Below are positions 1 through 8,286 of a stretch of DNA of 21,426 nt, piece by piece. The position numbers and the translations under genes are program-made. The stretch spans positions 1-21,426 of the forward strand of contig LT642357.1 in the NCBI GenBank assembly GCA_900128585.1, in the 5' to 3' direction. Positions within the stretch are counted from its first letter, which is position 1. Each line of letters opens with the position of its first letter. The DNA comes from Stramenopiles sp. TOSAG23-3 (taxonomy: Eukaryota > Sar). The notes beneath the pieces were generated by a model. That model was given only the letters and a program-made list of their open reading frames with translations, searched no databases and was not told the DNA's origin.

Positions 1-79
1 CTGGTAAACTTGATAATGTTGTACGATCGTTTCCTTTATCTACTTTTGGGATAGCCACCACTACTTTCGCCGTTCTACT
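1..79 (-). repeat. Perfect inverted copy of 1336-1414
   Basis: Read on the minus strand, these 79 bases equal 1336-1414 base for base; position k pairs with 1415-k, and the match breaks at 80/1335. The target lies inside the 3' end of the first open frame of the TPR gene. The copy begins at the first base of the window, so its true extent to the left is unknown. A perfect inverted fragment about 1.25 kb from its source at a sequence edge is typical of amplification chimeras or foldback reads. A real inverted duplication cannot be excluded. Confidence 0.97.
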
Positions 80-309
80 ACAGTAATTAAAACTGACACC
101 TTTTCTTATTCATTCCTTTGGTATCTAAAATAAATACCGTAAATAAAACACTTATTTTCTTGTGAACGATTAGGAACATTTGAGTTTTAGATCGTTGAAG
201 AAGATAGGTAGGATTTATATAGGTGTATTTTGATCTATAGTGACGTCGTGGAAAGGTATGCTTTGATATTTGAATTGTTTTTGTTGTTGTGTAAGCACGA
301 AACGGCGAA
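80..309 (+). promoter_or_regulatory. Upstream region of the TPR gene
   Basis: AT-rich non-coding stretch that must hold the 5' leader and core promoter of the gene starting at 310. The recognisable elements are a TGACGTCG site at 241-248, one base off the palindromic bZIP/CRE site, and a minimal two-codon upstream ORF (ATG CTT TGA) at 258-266. No obvious TATA box stands out from the AT background. The left boundary is uncertain because bases 1-79 may not be native to this position. Confidence 0.5.
241..248 (+). promoter_or_regulatory. CRE-like site TGACGTCG
   Basis: One mismatch from the TGACGTCA palindrome bound by bZIP (CREB/ATF) factors. It lies about 62 nt upstream of the ATG at 310. Perfect or near-perfect versions also precede the genes starting at 7651, 15812 and 17210, which is the main reason to list it. 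Confidence 0.35.
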
Positions 310-1422
310 ATGGCAGACGCTGGCCCCCCAGCTTTCTATTTTGTCCCAAGGGACGTGTCCTTGGGCATTTGGCCTTCGGAAAAAATGAAGGACATTTATG
401 GTGATGCAGAGGGCGTGAATATTCCAAACAGTGGGGCGGAAAGAAGTGGAAAAAAGGATGGGCTCGACATGGTCCCTTCAAAGCCGTCTGCGGGTCAGCA
501 TAATAGCAGAAGGAGAGAACGCTTTTTCCGTGCACGTGGTTACAACGTTGCACCACCAGCGACTCACCACTATGTTCCCGAGGACGAAAGCCGTGAAAAG
601 GGTGCATCTGAGACTCGCCCTTCTACCCAGACCAAAAAAATGCAAAGGATGGCTAAGCAGCAGCGCACCCTCTTTCGAATAGGAAATCAAGAGTACGACG
701 TCAAACCTGCGCACTACGTACTTTCGGACCTTAATTTCACCTCAAACCTTCGAGGGCGGAGACCCAAAACTACCAACTACGTTCCACGGAGGTCCTCTCG
801 GATGCTACTTAGTGGAAAAGAGATGAAAAAAGATTCTGCGTCCCACTTCACTACTCAGAAGATGTTGGAGGCTAATATTCTAAACAGGCAACTCAATACA
901 CAGACGCCTTTGGTAGTGGGAGTTGGGGCAGTGCGCAGCTCATCTGCTGTGCAAAAAGATCGAAGTTTAGGAAAAAGCAGGTTGGGCAATGCGACGATGG
1001 CCAATCTGGCAAAGCCAAAGGTTCGCGCCTCAGACGGTTTCTTTAAGAGAACCGGCACAAAAGAGATGGAACCACAATTTCCAGAGACCCAAAGTGGTTT
1101 AAAGCTTCCTCCACCCCAACCCTGTTCGAGGGACGGAGGCCAGGAAAATCGAGGACAGCAGCACGAGCTTAACTTGCAAACAGTTCCAAGCTTCCTTCCC
1201 GAAGGCGAAGATGTTGCTACGAATCCTGGTCCAAATGAAAACAACGATAGAGAAACAAAGAGTGTAAGTGTAAATATTGATGAACTGCGGAAAGAAAAAG
1301 ATAGGGGAAAAAATCAAGCTGCTATCGTCGAAGAAAGTAGAACGGCGAAAGTAGTGGTGGCTATCCCAAAAGTAGATAAAGGAAACGATCGTACAACATT
1401 ATCAAGTTTACCAGGATGTTAG
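310..1422 (+). CDS. N-terminal part of giant TPR protein (370-codon open frame)
   Basis: The open frame starts at an ATG in good context (G at -3, G at +4) and encodes a polar, basic, low-complexity protein with no fold I recognise. Four related short motifs recur: PPAFYFVPRD (residues 6-15), PPATHHYVPED (82-92), KPAHYVLSD (132-140) and KTTNYVPRR (153-161). It stops at 1420-1422. The downstream TPR frame, shifted by +1, is already open from 1376, so the two overlap as open frames. The first ATG of the downstream frame (1463) has a poor context. I infer this is the 5' end of the TPR gene, joined by a short intron or split by an indel. The alternative is a separate 370-residue protein. Residues 343-368 are encoded by the segment duplicated in inverse at 1-79. 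Confidence 0.75.
   Translation: MADAGPPAFYFVPRDVSLGIWPSEKMKDIYGDAEGVNIPNSGAERSGKKDGLDMVPSKPSAGQHNSRRRERFFRARGYNVAPPATHHYVPEDESREKGASETRPSTQTKKMQRMAKQQRTLFRIGNQEYDVKPAHYVLSDLNFTSNLRGRRPKTTNYVPRRSSRMLLSGKEMKKDSASHFTTQKMLEANILNRQLNTQTPLVVGVGAVRSSSAVQKDRSLGKSRLGNATMANLAKPKVRASDGFFKRTGTKEMEPQFPETQSGLKLPPPQPCSRDGGQENRGQQHELNLQTVPSFLPEGEDVATNPGPNENNDRETKSVSVNIDELRKEKDRGKNQAAIVEESRTAKVVVAIPKVDKGNDRTTLSSLPGC
1351..1414 (+). other. Candidate short intron joining the two TPR frames
   Basis: Moving from the first frame to the TPR frame needs an intron of length 3n+1 with its acceptor at or after 1375. GT at 1351 with the acceptor TTTACCAG ending at 1414 gives 64 nt in phase 0. GT at 1372 with the same acceptor gives 43 nt, also phase 0. 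GT at 1351 to AG at 1375 gives 25 nt. The 1414 acceptor is the most intron-like because it has a pyrimidine-rich run before CAG. The result would be one protein of about 2018-2025 residues. Donors (GTAGTG or GTAGAT) are not strong. A one-base sequencing error in 1376-1422 explains the data equally well. Confidence 0.35.
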
Positions 1423-1462
1423 TACGGAGAACAGTTTGGAGAAGCAGAGCCCAATCACCCCG

Positions 1463-4400
1463 ATGATAGACCGAATGGAAGAAGAGCATCAAGCAAATAC
1501 TCCCAAAACGGATGAAGCCGACCAAGTACAATCACCGCCGGCATCCCATCCAACTGCATATAACACAGTCGTCAGCTTTGCGAGCCCAGAAGATGAAAAC
1601 ATAAGCAAAATTGAAAATATAGTCGAGGGTGAAAATGATTATATTGAGGGTTGGGATACCTCTAAGGAAGACTTAGTTGCAAAAAATATGAAGGGTGAGC
1701 CTGAGTCAGCGGAAATAAAACTGGAAAAGCCCATTCAAAAAATGTCAGATACGTTTGAAGAGTACCACGAGGAGTCCAGGAAAATTGCAGAGGAAGACAT
1801 CATTTCAAACATGCCAGAGTTGGAAATAGAACCTGATACCATCGCACAAATTATTATGGAAACTGATATTGAAGACTATCAACAAAGTGGAAAGATCGAA
1901 GAGGAAGAGTCTAAGGACGTTTCTGCTAGTGGCTCGTCTGACGCAGACGATTCTAAGCCGGTCGATTGCAAGAATGTTGGCAAATCTTCTGACGCATACC
2001 AAATTATTAATAGAGTGGAACAGGGGCTAGACGCGGACGTTTTAAAGGTCATACGAGAATCCGAAGAACGTGTAAATTTGAAGAAAGAAACAGCTTTGCA
2101 AGGAAGCAAGGGAACGGAAAGAGACCCTTTTGAGACTGGGTCACTGCAGGAAGACCCTGAAAAGATTACAGGCAGTACAAAGAGTAAGGATCTCCTTAAA
2201 GATGAATTGCTGACGGACAAAACAGAAAAAGATAAACCAGCGGAAGTTTTTGTTGACTTTTATGGCATAGAAACTGGAAATAGTGTCCCGCCGACTGATT
2301 CGAACAGGGCCCACAAGCATTTTCCCACTCCAGATTTACCAGGAATCCAAGAAATGTTAACCCCACGGGATGCAGCGACCGAGCGAGGATTCAGCACTGC
2401 TGTGTTTGATGAAATCGAAGGATTGCCATCAAGTGCAAATGTTAATCTTCACAGACAAGACCCCCCTCGGGCTCAAAAATGCTTCGAATTTGGTCTGATT
2501 GCCGAAAGTGAAAGTAAATTCGATGAGGCAATTTGTTGGTATTCGATTGGTTACGGTGTAGAACTCGATAGCATCAATCTTCTAGAAGGGCCATTTGAGA
2601 AAACACCCAGCGAGGATATGCACCCTTCGTCTAAACCGAGGCATTCACATGACGTTTCGCTTCAAAATGACACAGCTTTTGCGCTTCGATGCTTATTACG
2701 CCGTGGAGAGCTGTACCAGCAAATGGGAATTTTACCGCAGGCAAAGTGGGATTTTGCCAGAGCCATGTTGTTGTCTCCTAAAATGCTGGTATGCGTTTAT
2801 CACAAAGCTCGCGTAGAAATGGAAATGGGCGAGTTGTTACTGTCATTGAATACGCTCGACCTCTGCATAAAGCATGAAATCGAGGACAGACACGACAAAG
2901 CAATCGTGTCCAGCCTGTGGACTGAAAAAGCCGAAGTATACCTTCGACGTCACAATACGAACGATGCCGTTGAGGCTTTAAAGAAGGCAATTTCGTTAAA
3001 CGAGAGAAACTACGGCGCCTATAGTATTTTGGGCGATGTTCTACTGAACCACAAGAAAATCAATCCTGATGGAATGGGAGCGTTTGAAGCATACATCAAC
3101 TGTGCAAAAATTTGCCCGAACGATGTAAATTCAGTAGAGTCATTGGTCAACGTCGCGACAAATGAGCTAAGTGGAAATATTCTTGACCAGGCAATCGAGG
3201 TTACCTCGCTGACCATTAAAGAACTCTTGCTCACGAAGGAAGGATTTATTGAGGAAGACGGTAGAAACGAAAACTACATGTTGGAATGGATTTCTGGTCC
3301 TGGTTGGACAGTAGGGGGAGTTTCTGGAATAGCTACAGACGAAAGCATTGCACACGTATTTTGCCAACGAGCACGTTTATACGCTTGCCAGGGAAGAATC
3401 AATCTGTCTAAACGAGATTTAAAGCGCGCTGAAGAGTTTGATTCGAATCACTTGGAAATCTTTTTATATCGTAGCGCGTTGACGCACCCTGAGGGCTTGC
3501 TAAGCGAAGCAGAGCGTTTTGGCCTAGACAAAGGTATTCGGGCGGAGGATGCGTACACGGAACGCGAGTTTCATGGGAAGCACAGTCTTGATGAGGAGAC
3601 GAGCGAGGACAGTAAAGCTTTGTTAAATGGTCCGGAAGAATCTTGTATTGAAGATTTGAGCCGGTGCTTGGACTTGTTTCCGGATAGTTTTGATGCCCTG
3701 GTATTACGGGCCTCTATTTACACACGAGAGAAAATGCACGCAGCTGCACTGCATGATTTGCATTCTGCAAGTGTGATAGACCCAGATTGTATCAGTATAT
3801 ATTTTGAAATTGCTCGTTTAAATTTACAGCATTTTCACGACTACCACAGCGCTTTAGATGCCGCCCAAGGCGCATTCCAGTGCTATCCCGTGGGAGAAGA
3901 TCGAAAAACTGCTCTGTTTCTTCGTTCCGAAGCATACTTGCGCAGTGGTCATACAGATGAAGCCATTTCTGACTACTCTCGATTAATTCGTGATGACCCC
4001 GGTGATCCTTGGCCTTACTTGTTTCGGGCCATTTGCCTATCACGAACCAACCGAGGGCGCCTAGCACTCTATTCCTTCATTGCCGCCCTGAAATTGTTCC
4101 CATTTTCGAGAGGAACCGAAGCGAGAATAGGAGAGGCTCAGATTATACTAAGTGAGTACGCAGAAGCGGTTAGTACTCTTAAACATGCGGTCAAGAACTC
4201 ACATGACGTGCACAACTTATGTCTTCTTGGAGAGGCTTTATTAGGAGCTGGGGACATGCCTGGTGCAGTTCAAGTTCTCCAGCAAGCAATATCCGAGAAT
4301 CCAAACAGCACCTTGGGGTATAATTATCTGGGAAAATGTATGATGAAAATGAAAAACTACGAAAGCGCATTGTCCTACTTTGATTCCGCAATTGATCTGG

Positions 4401-6430
4401 ACCCTCGCGACCCCGCTTCGTACAACAATAGGGGGTTATGCAAGACTATGCTAAAAATTGAAATGATGGAAGCGGAAGAATTGGAAGAAAGCAAACGAGT
4501 TTCTACTAATTCAAACGCTGTATTTGTCGAAGATGCTCCCGGCGCGTCCAATTCCAAGAAGTCCCGCAAGAAGAAGAAAAAGAAGAAAAGAGGGCGGCGT
4601 CGTAAAAAAGCTAAGCCTATTTGGAGGGACGTAGACGATAAGACTCTGGCTACGAGGTACGAAATGCTAGTCGGTCTCGACGATTTTAACAAGAGCTTGT
4701 CTCTGGATAAAAAGTGCGTGGAAGCACGATTAAACCGAGCCGAGATGTATTTAATTGCAAACCGTTTCAACAAAGCGCTAGAAGACTTGGACCTGGTTAT
4801 CAAGTACGACCCAAGCAACGTTCGCGCACTAATTAACCGTGGGGTACTGCATTGCAACTGTAAAAGGTATGGGGCCGCTATTCGAGACTTTGATGATTCT
4901 TTGGTAATAAACGAGGACAGTCCGTTATGTTACTTTAACCGTGGTATTGCGTACAGCCATTTTGGTGATTTTCAACAAGCATATTCGGATTATACTAACG
5001 CTCTTGAGCTTGCACCTGAAGCGATTGCTGCTTTGCGAAATCGTGGGTTACTTCAGTTGCAAGATGGCAAGTTTAAGGAAGCTTTGCAAGATTTAAACCA
5101 AGTAATGAAGGCTGTCCGGGACACTCATCTTGAAACAAGTCACGCAGATCTTATCAGCGCAGTTGCCCATTGTGAGCTTCACGCCAACAGACTCTTTCCA
5201 AATGCGCTAGACGCTTTTCACACAGCAATAGAGGCAAACCCACGAGCAGTCGAAGCCTATATTGGTCGTGGTAATGTCTACTTGCGCCTTGCATTAAGGG
5301 ATGAGCCCCTTCCGCAAAACCTTAACTTAGCAGTGCCCGCAGTACCATTTTTAGATAGCACACTGAATGCGATAGAAGGCGACCAAAGATTTATGTCAGA
5401 GAAAAAGAGAAGCGAAGTTGCTTGCAACGCACAAATAGCATCGATGGCAGCAAGAAGTCAAGCATTTAGATATTGGGGGAAGCACGCCCAGAAAGATTTT
5501 TCTCACGCCCTTCGTCTTAATCCAAAACAAGTTGAGGCACGAGCGAACCTGGGTTTTTTGCTGTGCGTTCAAGGAAAGTTTGAAGCGGCCCTTAGGATAT
5601 TTAATGGGGCTTTGAACTTGTTTCCTCACCACAGAAAGGCGCTCGAGGGCAGAGCATTAGTTCACATGCATTTGCATAGATACCGTGAGTCCTTGGAGGA
5701 TATCAATGCTGCTTTAGAAGACTTTGATTATCAAGGACCAATAGGGAATATTATGGATATGATTCGGGTAAAAAATGCTATGGACAAGAGCAAAGAAACG
5801 TACCGTGCAAGCACCGAAGAAGAAGACATTGCTGTAACAAACGATAATCGCAGACGTACTTTGAACAGCATTAAGAGGGAATGTGAATGCCTGGTAAGCC
5901 GGGCGGTAATTAAACTCAACTCTGGTAAACTGTGGGCAGAAGCATCTGTGCTAGCATGCAACGATTTGTTAGCTGCGATTAACAAGGGAGAGAAGCACAA
6001 TGTTCCGTGTCCCTCTGCATATTATAATTATGGAACGATCCTTCTTCGGCACAATAAGATTGAAGAATGCATCAGCATGATGAACAAATGTATTGAAAAT
6101 TCAAGCGATCCATTTTATTTGGCTCACATAAATCGTGGCATTGCTTACGCGATCCAGGACAAAGGACACGAGGCACTTGAAGATTTTGACTACGTTATTT
6201 CCAAACAGCCGTCGAATATTCATGTTCTGTACAACCGTGCAGTCTTAAGGAAACGGACGAAAAATTATTCTCAGGCTACAGCTGATTTAAATCGTGCTAT
6301 AATGTATGCTCCAGACGATGCTCAAATGTACGTGGAACGAGGTCGGGTTCGAGCAGCCCAGAAAAAGGTAGAAGCAGCAATGAAGGATTTTGCGATAGCA
6401 CTTCAGTTAGACGAAACGGTCAAGTTGTGA
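1463..6430 (+). CDS. Giant tetratricopeptide repeat (TPR) protein, TTC6-like
   Basis: Encodes 1655 residues from the first ATG of this frame. The frame is open upstream to 1376, and the true start is probably 310. The first ~330 residues are acidic and disordered (many E, D, S, K). From about 2470 to the stop come at least twenty TPR units, with the usual small/large pattern: GYNYLGKCMMKMKNYESALS, ALINRGVLHCNCKRYGAAIR and CYFNRGIAYSHFGDFQQAYS. A lysine/arginine block encoded by 4552-4618 interrupts the superhelix and could be a nuclear signal or an RNA- or tubulin-binding patch. TPR arrays are scaffolds for protein assembly. Length and repeat density recall animal and protist TTC6-type proteins, but TPRs are too degenerate to assign orthology by eye. 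The function is therefore scaffold, with client unknown. Confidence 0.92.
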   Translation: MIDRMEEEHQANTPKTDEADQVQSPPASHPTAYNTVVSFASPEDENISKIENIVEGENDYIEGWDTSKEDLVAKNMKGEPESAEIKLEKPIQKMSDTFEEYHEESRKIAEEDIISNMPELEIEPDTIAQIIMETDIEDYQQSGKIEEEESKDVSASGSSDADDSKPVDCKNVGKSSDAYQIINRVEQGLDADVLKVIRESEERVNLKKETALQGSKGTERDPFETGSLQEDPEKITGSTKSKDLLKDELLTDKTEKDKPAEVFVDFYGIETGNSVPPTDSNRAHKHFPTPDLPGIQEMLTPRDAATERGFSTAVFDEIEGLPSSANVNLHRQDPPRAQKCFEFGLIAESESKFDEAICWYSIGYGVELDSINLLEGPFEKTPSEDMHPSSKPRHSHDVSLQNDTAFALRCLLRRGELYQQMGILPQAKWDFARAMLLSPKMLVCVYHKARVEMEMGELLLSLNTLDLCIKHEIEDRHDKAIVSSLWTEKAEVYLRRHNTNDAVEALKKAISLNERNYGAYSILGDVLLNHKKINPDGMGAFEAYINCAKICPNDVNSVESLVNVATNELSGNILDQAIEVTSLTIKELLLTKEGFIEEDGRNENYMLEWISGPGWTVGGVSGIATDESIAHVFCQRARLYACQGRINLSKRDLKRAEEFDSNHLEIFLYRSALTHPEGLLSEAERFGLDKGIRAEDAYTEREFHGKHSLDEETSEDSKALLNGPEESCIEDLSRCLDLFPDSFDALVLRASIYTREKMHAAALHDLHSASVIDPDCISIYFEIARLNLQHFHDYHSALDAAQGAFQCYPVGEDRKTALFLRSEAYLRSGHTDEAISDYSRLIRDDPGDPWPYLFRAICLSRTNRGRLALYSFIAALKLFPFSRGTEARIGEAQIILSEYAEAVSTLKHAVKNSHDVHNLCLLGEALLGAGDMPGAVQVLQQAISENPNSTLGYNYLGKCMMKMKNYESALSYFDSAIDLDPRDPASYNNRGLCKTMLKIEMMEAEELEESKRVSTNSNAVFVEDAPGASNSKKSRKKKKKKKRGRRRKKAKPIWRDVDDKTLATRYEMLVGLDDFNKSLSLDKKCVEARLNRAEMYLIANRFNKALEDLDLVIKYDPSNVRALINRGVLHCNCKRYGAAIRDFDDSLVINEDSPLCYFNRGIAYSHFGDFQQAYSDYTNALELAPEAIAALRNRGLLQLQDGKFKEALQDLNQVMKAVRDTHLETSHADLISAVAHCELHANRLFPNALDAFHTAIEANPRAVEAYIGRGNVYLRLALRDEPLPQNLNLAVPAVPFLDSTLNAIEGDQRFMSEKKRSEVACNAQIASMAARSQAFRYWGKHAQKDFSHALRLNPKQVEARANLGFLLCVQGKFEAALRIFNGALNLFPHHRKALEGRALVHMHLHRYRESLEDINAALEDFDYQGPIGNIMDMIRVKNAMDKSKETYRASTEEEDIAVTNDNRRRTLNSIKRECECLVSRAVIKLNSGKLWAEASVLACNDLLAAINKGEKHNVPCPSAYYNYGTILLRHNKIEECISMMNKCIENSSDPFYLAHINRGIAYAIQDKGHEALEDFDYVISKQPSNIHVLYNRAVLRKRTKNYSQATADLNRAIMYAPDDAQMYVERGRVRAAQKKVEAAMKDFAIALQLDETVKL

Positions 6431-6465
6431 ATTTCGTTTTTTAAATATTTCTTAATACGAAGGTA

Positions 6466-6471
6466 AATAAA
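6466..6471 (+). terminator. Poly(A) signal AATAAA of the TPR gene
   Basis: A canonical hexamer 36 nt after the stop codon at 6430, within AAATAAAACC. The same ten bases occur 44 nt after the stop of the LtrA gene (18973-18982), which supports real use as a poly(A) signal. Confidence 0.5.
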
Positions 6472-6525
6472 ACCAAAAATATAGGGCTGTTATTTAGATA
6501 TTATCTCTAAAGTTTTAGATAAATT

Positions 6526-6560
6526 AAAAACAAGAAAATTGGCTGTTATTTAAGTAATTA
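6526..6560 (+). repeat. Copy 1 of AACAGCC/GGCTGTT spacer repeat
   Basis: Reads as an A-rich lead, then CAAGAAAATTGGCTGTTATT and a TAAGTAATTA tail. It is one of the two most complete members of a family with six copies, all in convergent spacers. Here the GGCTGTT form is on the sense strand of the TPR gene, about 95 nt after its stop. A partial copy (GGCTGTTATTTAGA) sits at 6485-6498. Confidence 0.75.
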
Positions 6561-6728
6561 AAATCAACCCGAACTAAATCTACTAAATCTTAGATAAATT
6601 TAAATACCTAAATACCCGCTTCATTATTTAAAAAAAAAAACGAATTGATTATGTATACTGAAATTTCCAAATTCACCCTTCCTCGCAATGCAATTTGTTT
6701 TTGTCCACTAAAGTTTTACTTCCTTCTT

Positions 6729-6751
6729 AAAAACAAAAAATTGGCTGTTAT
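6729..6751 (+). repeat. Copy 2 of spacer repeat (short)
   Basis: Core AAAAACAAAAAATTGGCTGT plus TAT, in the same orientation as copy 1 about 200 nt away but lacking the AAGTAATT tail. Relative to the hydrolase (minus strand) it lies about 58 nt past the stop, in AACAGCC orientation. Confidence 0.65.
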
Positions 6752-6808
6752 CTTCCTTCTTATTCGTAAAGATAACTTTCAAATGCTTTATGGATTTATT
6801 ATCAAGTT

Positions 6809-7651
6809 CTACCGTTCCTCAACCCCTGTTATTCCATGTTTGTTCAGAAAATTGTACAAGGTCCCAAAATACCGCTCAGGATCTTGCCTTCCATGCTGTA
6901 TATGAGCAGTAGTGTCCCACACACACTCTTCTACTTCAATTCCTCGCTGCTTCCATTTCCCGACGACTGTTTCGCAATCACGGTGATTGGCTACATTGTC
7001 ACTTAAGCTATAGAACCAAAGCGACGGGGCTGGCAGAATATTGTTGTGAAAGGCTTCACTGGACGCTCGGTATTCTACACCTGCTGTATTTTCAGTTATT
7101 GTTAAATACGCATCTAGCGTTTTACGGATACTAGCGTGCAGGAAAACTTGCATCCCCTTTGGTTCTGGAAAAACGTGAGAGGCCAAGCCTACTGGGATGC
7201 CACGAATATCTGGAGGACTATCATAAATTTGAACCTTGATTTTTTCGTCAATTAAATGTCCGTACTTTTCTCTGTCAGATGCCATTATTCTGAGTGCTTG
7301 GCCACACAGAAACCCCCCCACAGAGAAGTGGTGAAGTATAATATCCTTTGGATTCTGCGACACGGTCGTGTCCAGAACCTTCTGCATATGCGAAGACGCG
7401 GACTTGGGATTTAATACATGTTTCGGTCCTACAGAATACGACAGCGTGTCTATTCCATGTTTATGATACCATGCCAAGTAGGTTTTCATTTGCCGTTGTG
7501 TTGCTGCCATCCAACCACACACAAGAGCAATCGGTTTAGGATCTCCTTCGCTACTAACTTTACGCAAAATTATCCCGTCCCCAAAATCGACTTTCGAGCG
7601 AACTGTAGAAAAACGCCGCTGAGAGCATCGCCCAACTCTCAAAAGTAACAT
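6809..7651 (-). CDS. DUF829/TMEM53-like alpha/beta-hydrolase, possibly mitochondrial
   Basis: 280 residues. The family fold is visible: a beta strand with ALVCGWMAAT (42-51), a nucleophile elbow HHFSVGG with Ser110, an acid candidate in SLSDNVAN (Asp218) and a C-terminal histidine motif HIQHGRQDPERY (His250 or His253). DUF829 members such as TMEM53 have the same order and a similar length; their substrate is poorly known, so only serine-hydrolase-like activity can be inferred. The N-terminus (MLLLRVGRCSQRRFSTVRS) is basic with no acidic residue and ends in an RxFST pattern, which resembles a mitochondrial presequence. The ATG has A at -3. The gene is convergent with the TPR gene. The full catalytic set appears present, so no decay is evident. 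Confidence 0.88.
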   Translation of the reverse strand: MLLLRVGRCSQRRFSTVRSKVDFGDGIILRKVSSEGDPKPIALVCGWMAATQRQMKTYLAWYHKHGIDTLSYSVGPKHVLNPKSASSHMQKVLDTTVSQNPKDIILHHFSVGGFLCGQALRIMASDREKYGHLIDEKIKVQIYDSPPDIRGIPVGLASHVFPEPKGMQVFLHASIRKTLDAYLTITENTAGVEYRASSEAFHNNILPAPSLWFYSLSDNVANHRDCETVVGKWKQRGIEVEECVWDTTAHIQHGRQDPERYFGTLYNFLNKHGITGVEER

Positions 7652-8286
7652 ATTCTCTGTTGTTGAACTTAAAAAACTAAGAGTCGTATTATTTACTTAT
7701 AGATATAATTTTCGACATTAAAATAATTGGTTTTAATTGAAGTTTGACTTAATTAACGTACATGTCAACGTAAAATTCAAAAACAAGAACAGTTTGAATC
7801 CATTTGCTCGTTCTTGTAATAGAAGATACAATAATATTAATAATCAAAATAGAAGAAACTTGTTGAAGTTGATCAATATAGTATTTTTTATTAGACGACT
7901 ACGAGTGATGATATGTATTGTAATATAATAGCTAGGCTAGAAAATAAAAAAAATACGACGATAATAGAGAGGAGATGACGTCATGAGATAAGGTTCGATG
8001 ATGATGATATGATGTGGAGAGCTCAAGACGAACGAAGACGAATTTTCTTCTAATAATATTTAAAAAAATGTTTTTAGATAAAAAAATAATATCAATATCT
8101 TTTTTTTCGCTCCTCCTCTAGTCTCTAGTACGAGGACTTACCGAAAAAAAAAAAAGAAGAAGGCAACCTGAAAAAAAACTAAGAAAAATTGAAAATGAGA
8201 TTATTAATTATCTTTTAGTCGTCTTCCTGTGCTACGTATTGTATACACAAGGACAGTAAATGTTATTCATGTATTGCACTAGACGA
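7652..8286. other. Spacer: hydrolase promoter and LRR 3' region
   Basis: 635 nt, AT-rich, between two minus-strand genes; it serves as hydrolase promoter and LRR gene 3' UTR. It holds a perfect TGACGTCA at 7976-7983, three copies of the 9-mer AGACGACTA (7893-7901 +, 8216-8224 -, and 8281-8289 + overlapping the LRR stop) and several A/T homopolymers. A 63-codon frame at 7737-7928 is AT-driven low complexity and not supported as a gene. No RNA gene was recognised. Confidence 0.6.
7976..7983 (+). promoter_or_regulatory. Perfect CRE palindrome TGACGTCA
   Basis: Perfect 8-bp bZIP/CRE palindrome 325 nt upstream of the hydrolase ATG at 7651. The same perfect palindrome occurs 100 nt before the LtrA start (17102-17109). 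Binding is inferred from the motif only. Confidence 0.4.

Larger units (their letters stand above)
6431..6808. other. Convergent spacer between TPR and hydrolase genes
   Basis: 378-nt AT-rich, tail-to-tail spacer with the 3' ends of both flanking genes. It contains an AATAAA 36 nt after the TPR stop, two copies of the GGCTGTT repeat family (6526-6560 and 6729-6751), a partial third (6485-6498), and TTAGATAAATT twice (about 6515 and 6592). An open frame beginning at 6645 runs into the antisense of the hydrolase and looks spurious. Confidence 0.7.

Noticed and set aside
215-607. 130-codon frame on the minus strand
   Set aside because: Antisense to the 5' end of the TPR gene, which has better start context and motif structure; His/Phe/Pro-rich composition is a shadow.
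1436-1462. TTG as start of the TPR frame
   Set aside because: Non-ATG starts are unlikely in a nuclear gene; the first ATG of this frame is 1463, and the true start is more likely 310.
6645-6905. 86-codon plus-strand frame at the hydrolase 3' end
   Set aside because: Half lies in AT-rich spacer with a repeat copy and half is antisense to conserved hydrolase residues; no recognisable protein.
7737-7928. 63-codon plus-strand frame in the hydrolase/LRR spacer
   Set aside because: Asn/Ile/Arg-rich translation of AT-rich DNA, no motif, no supporting context.
7984-8010. GGTTCGATGATG, resembling a tRNA B box
   Set aside because: No matching A box, no acceptor stem or cloverleaf in the flanks; the other GTTCGA-like matches are inside coding regions.
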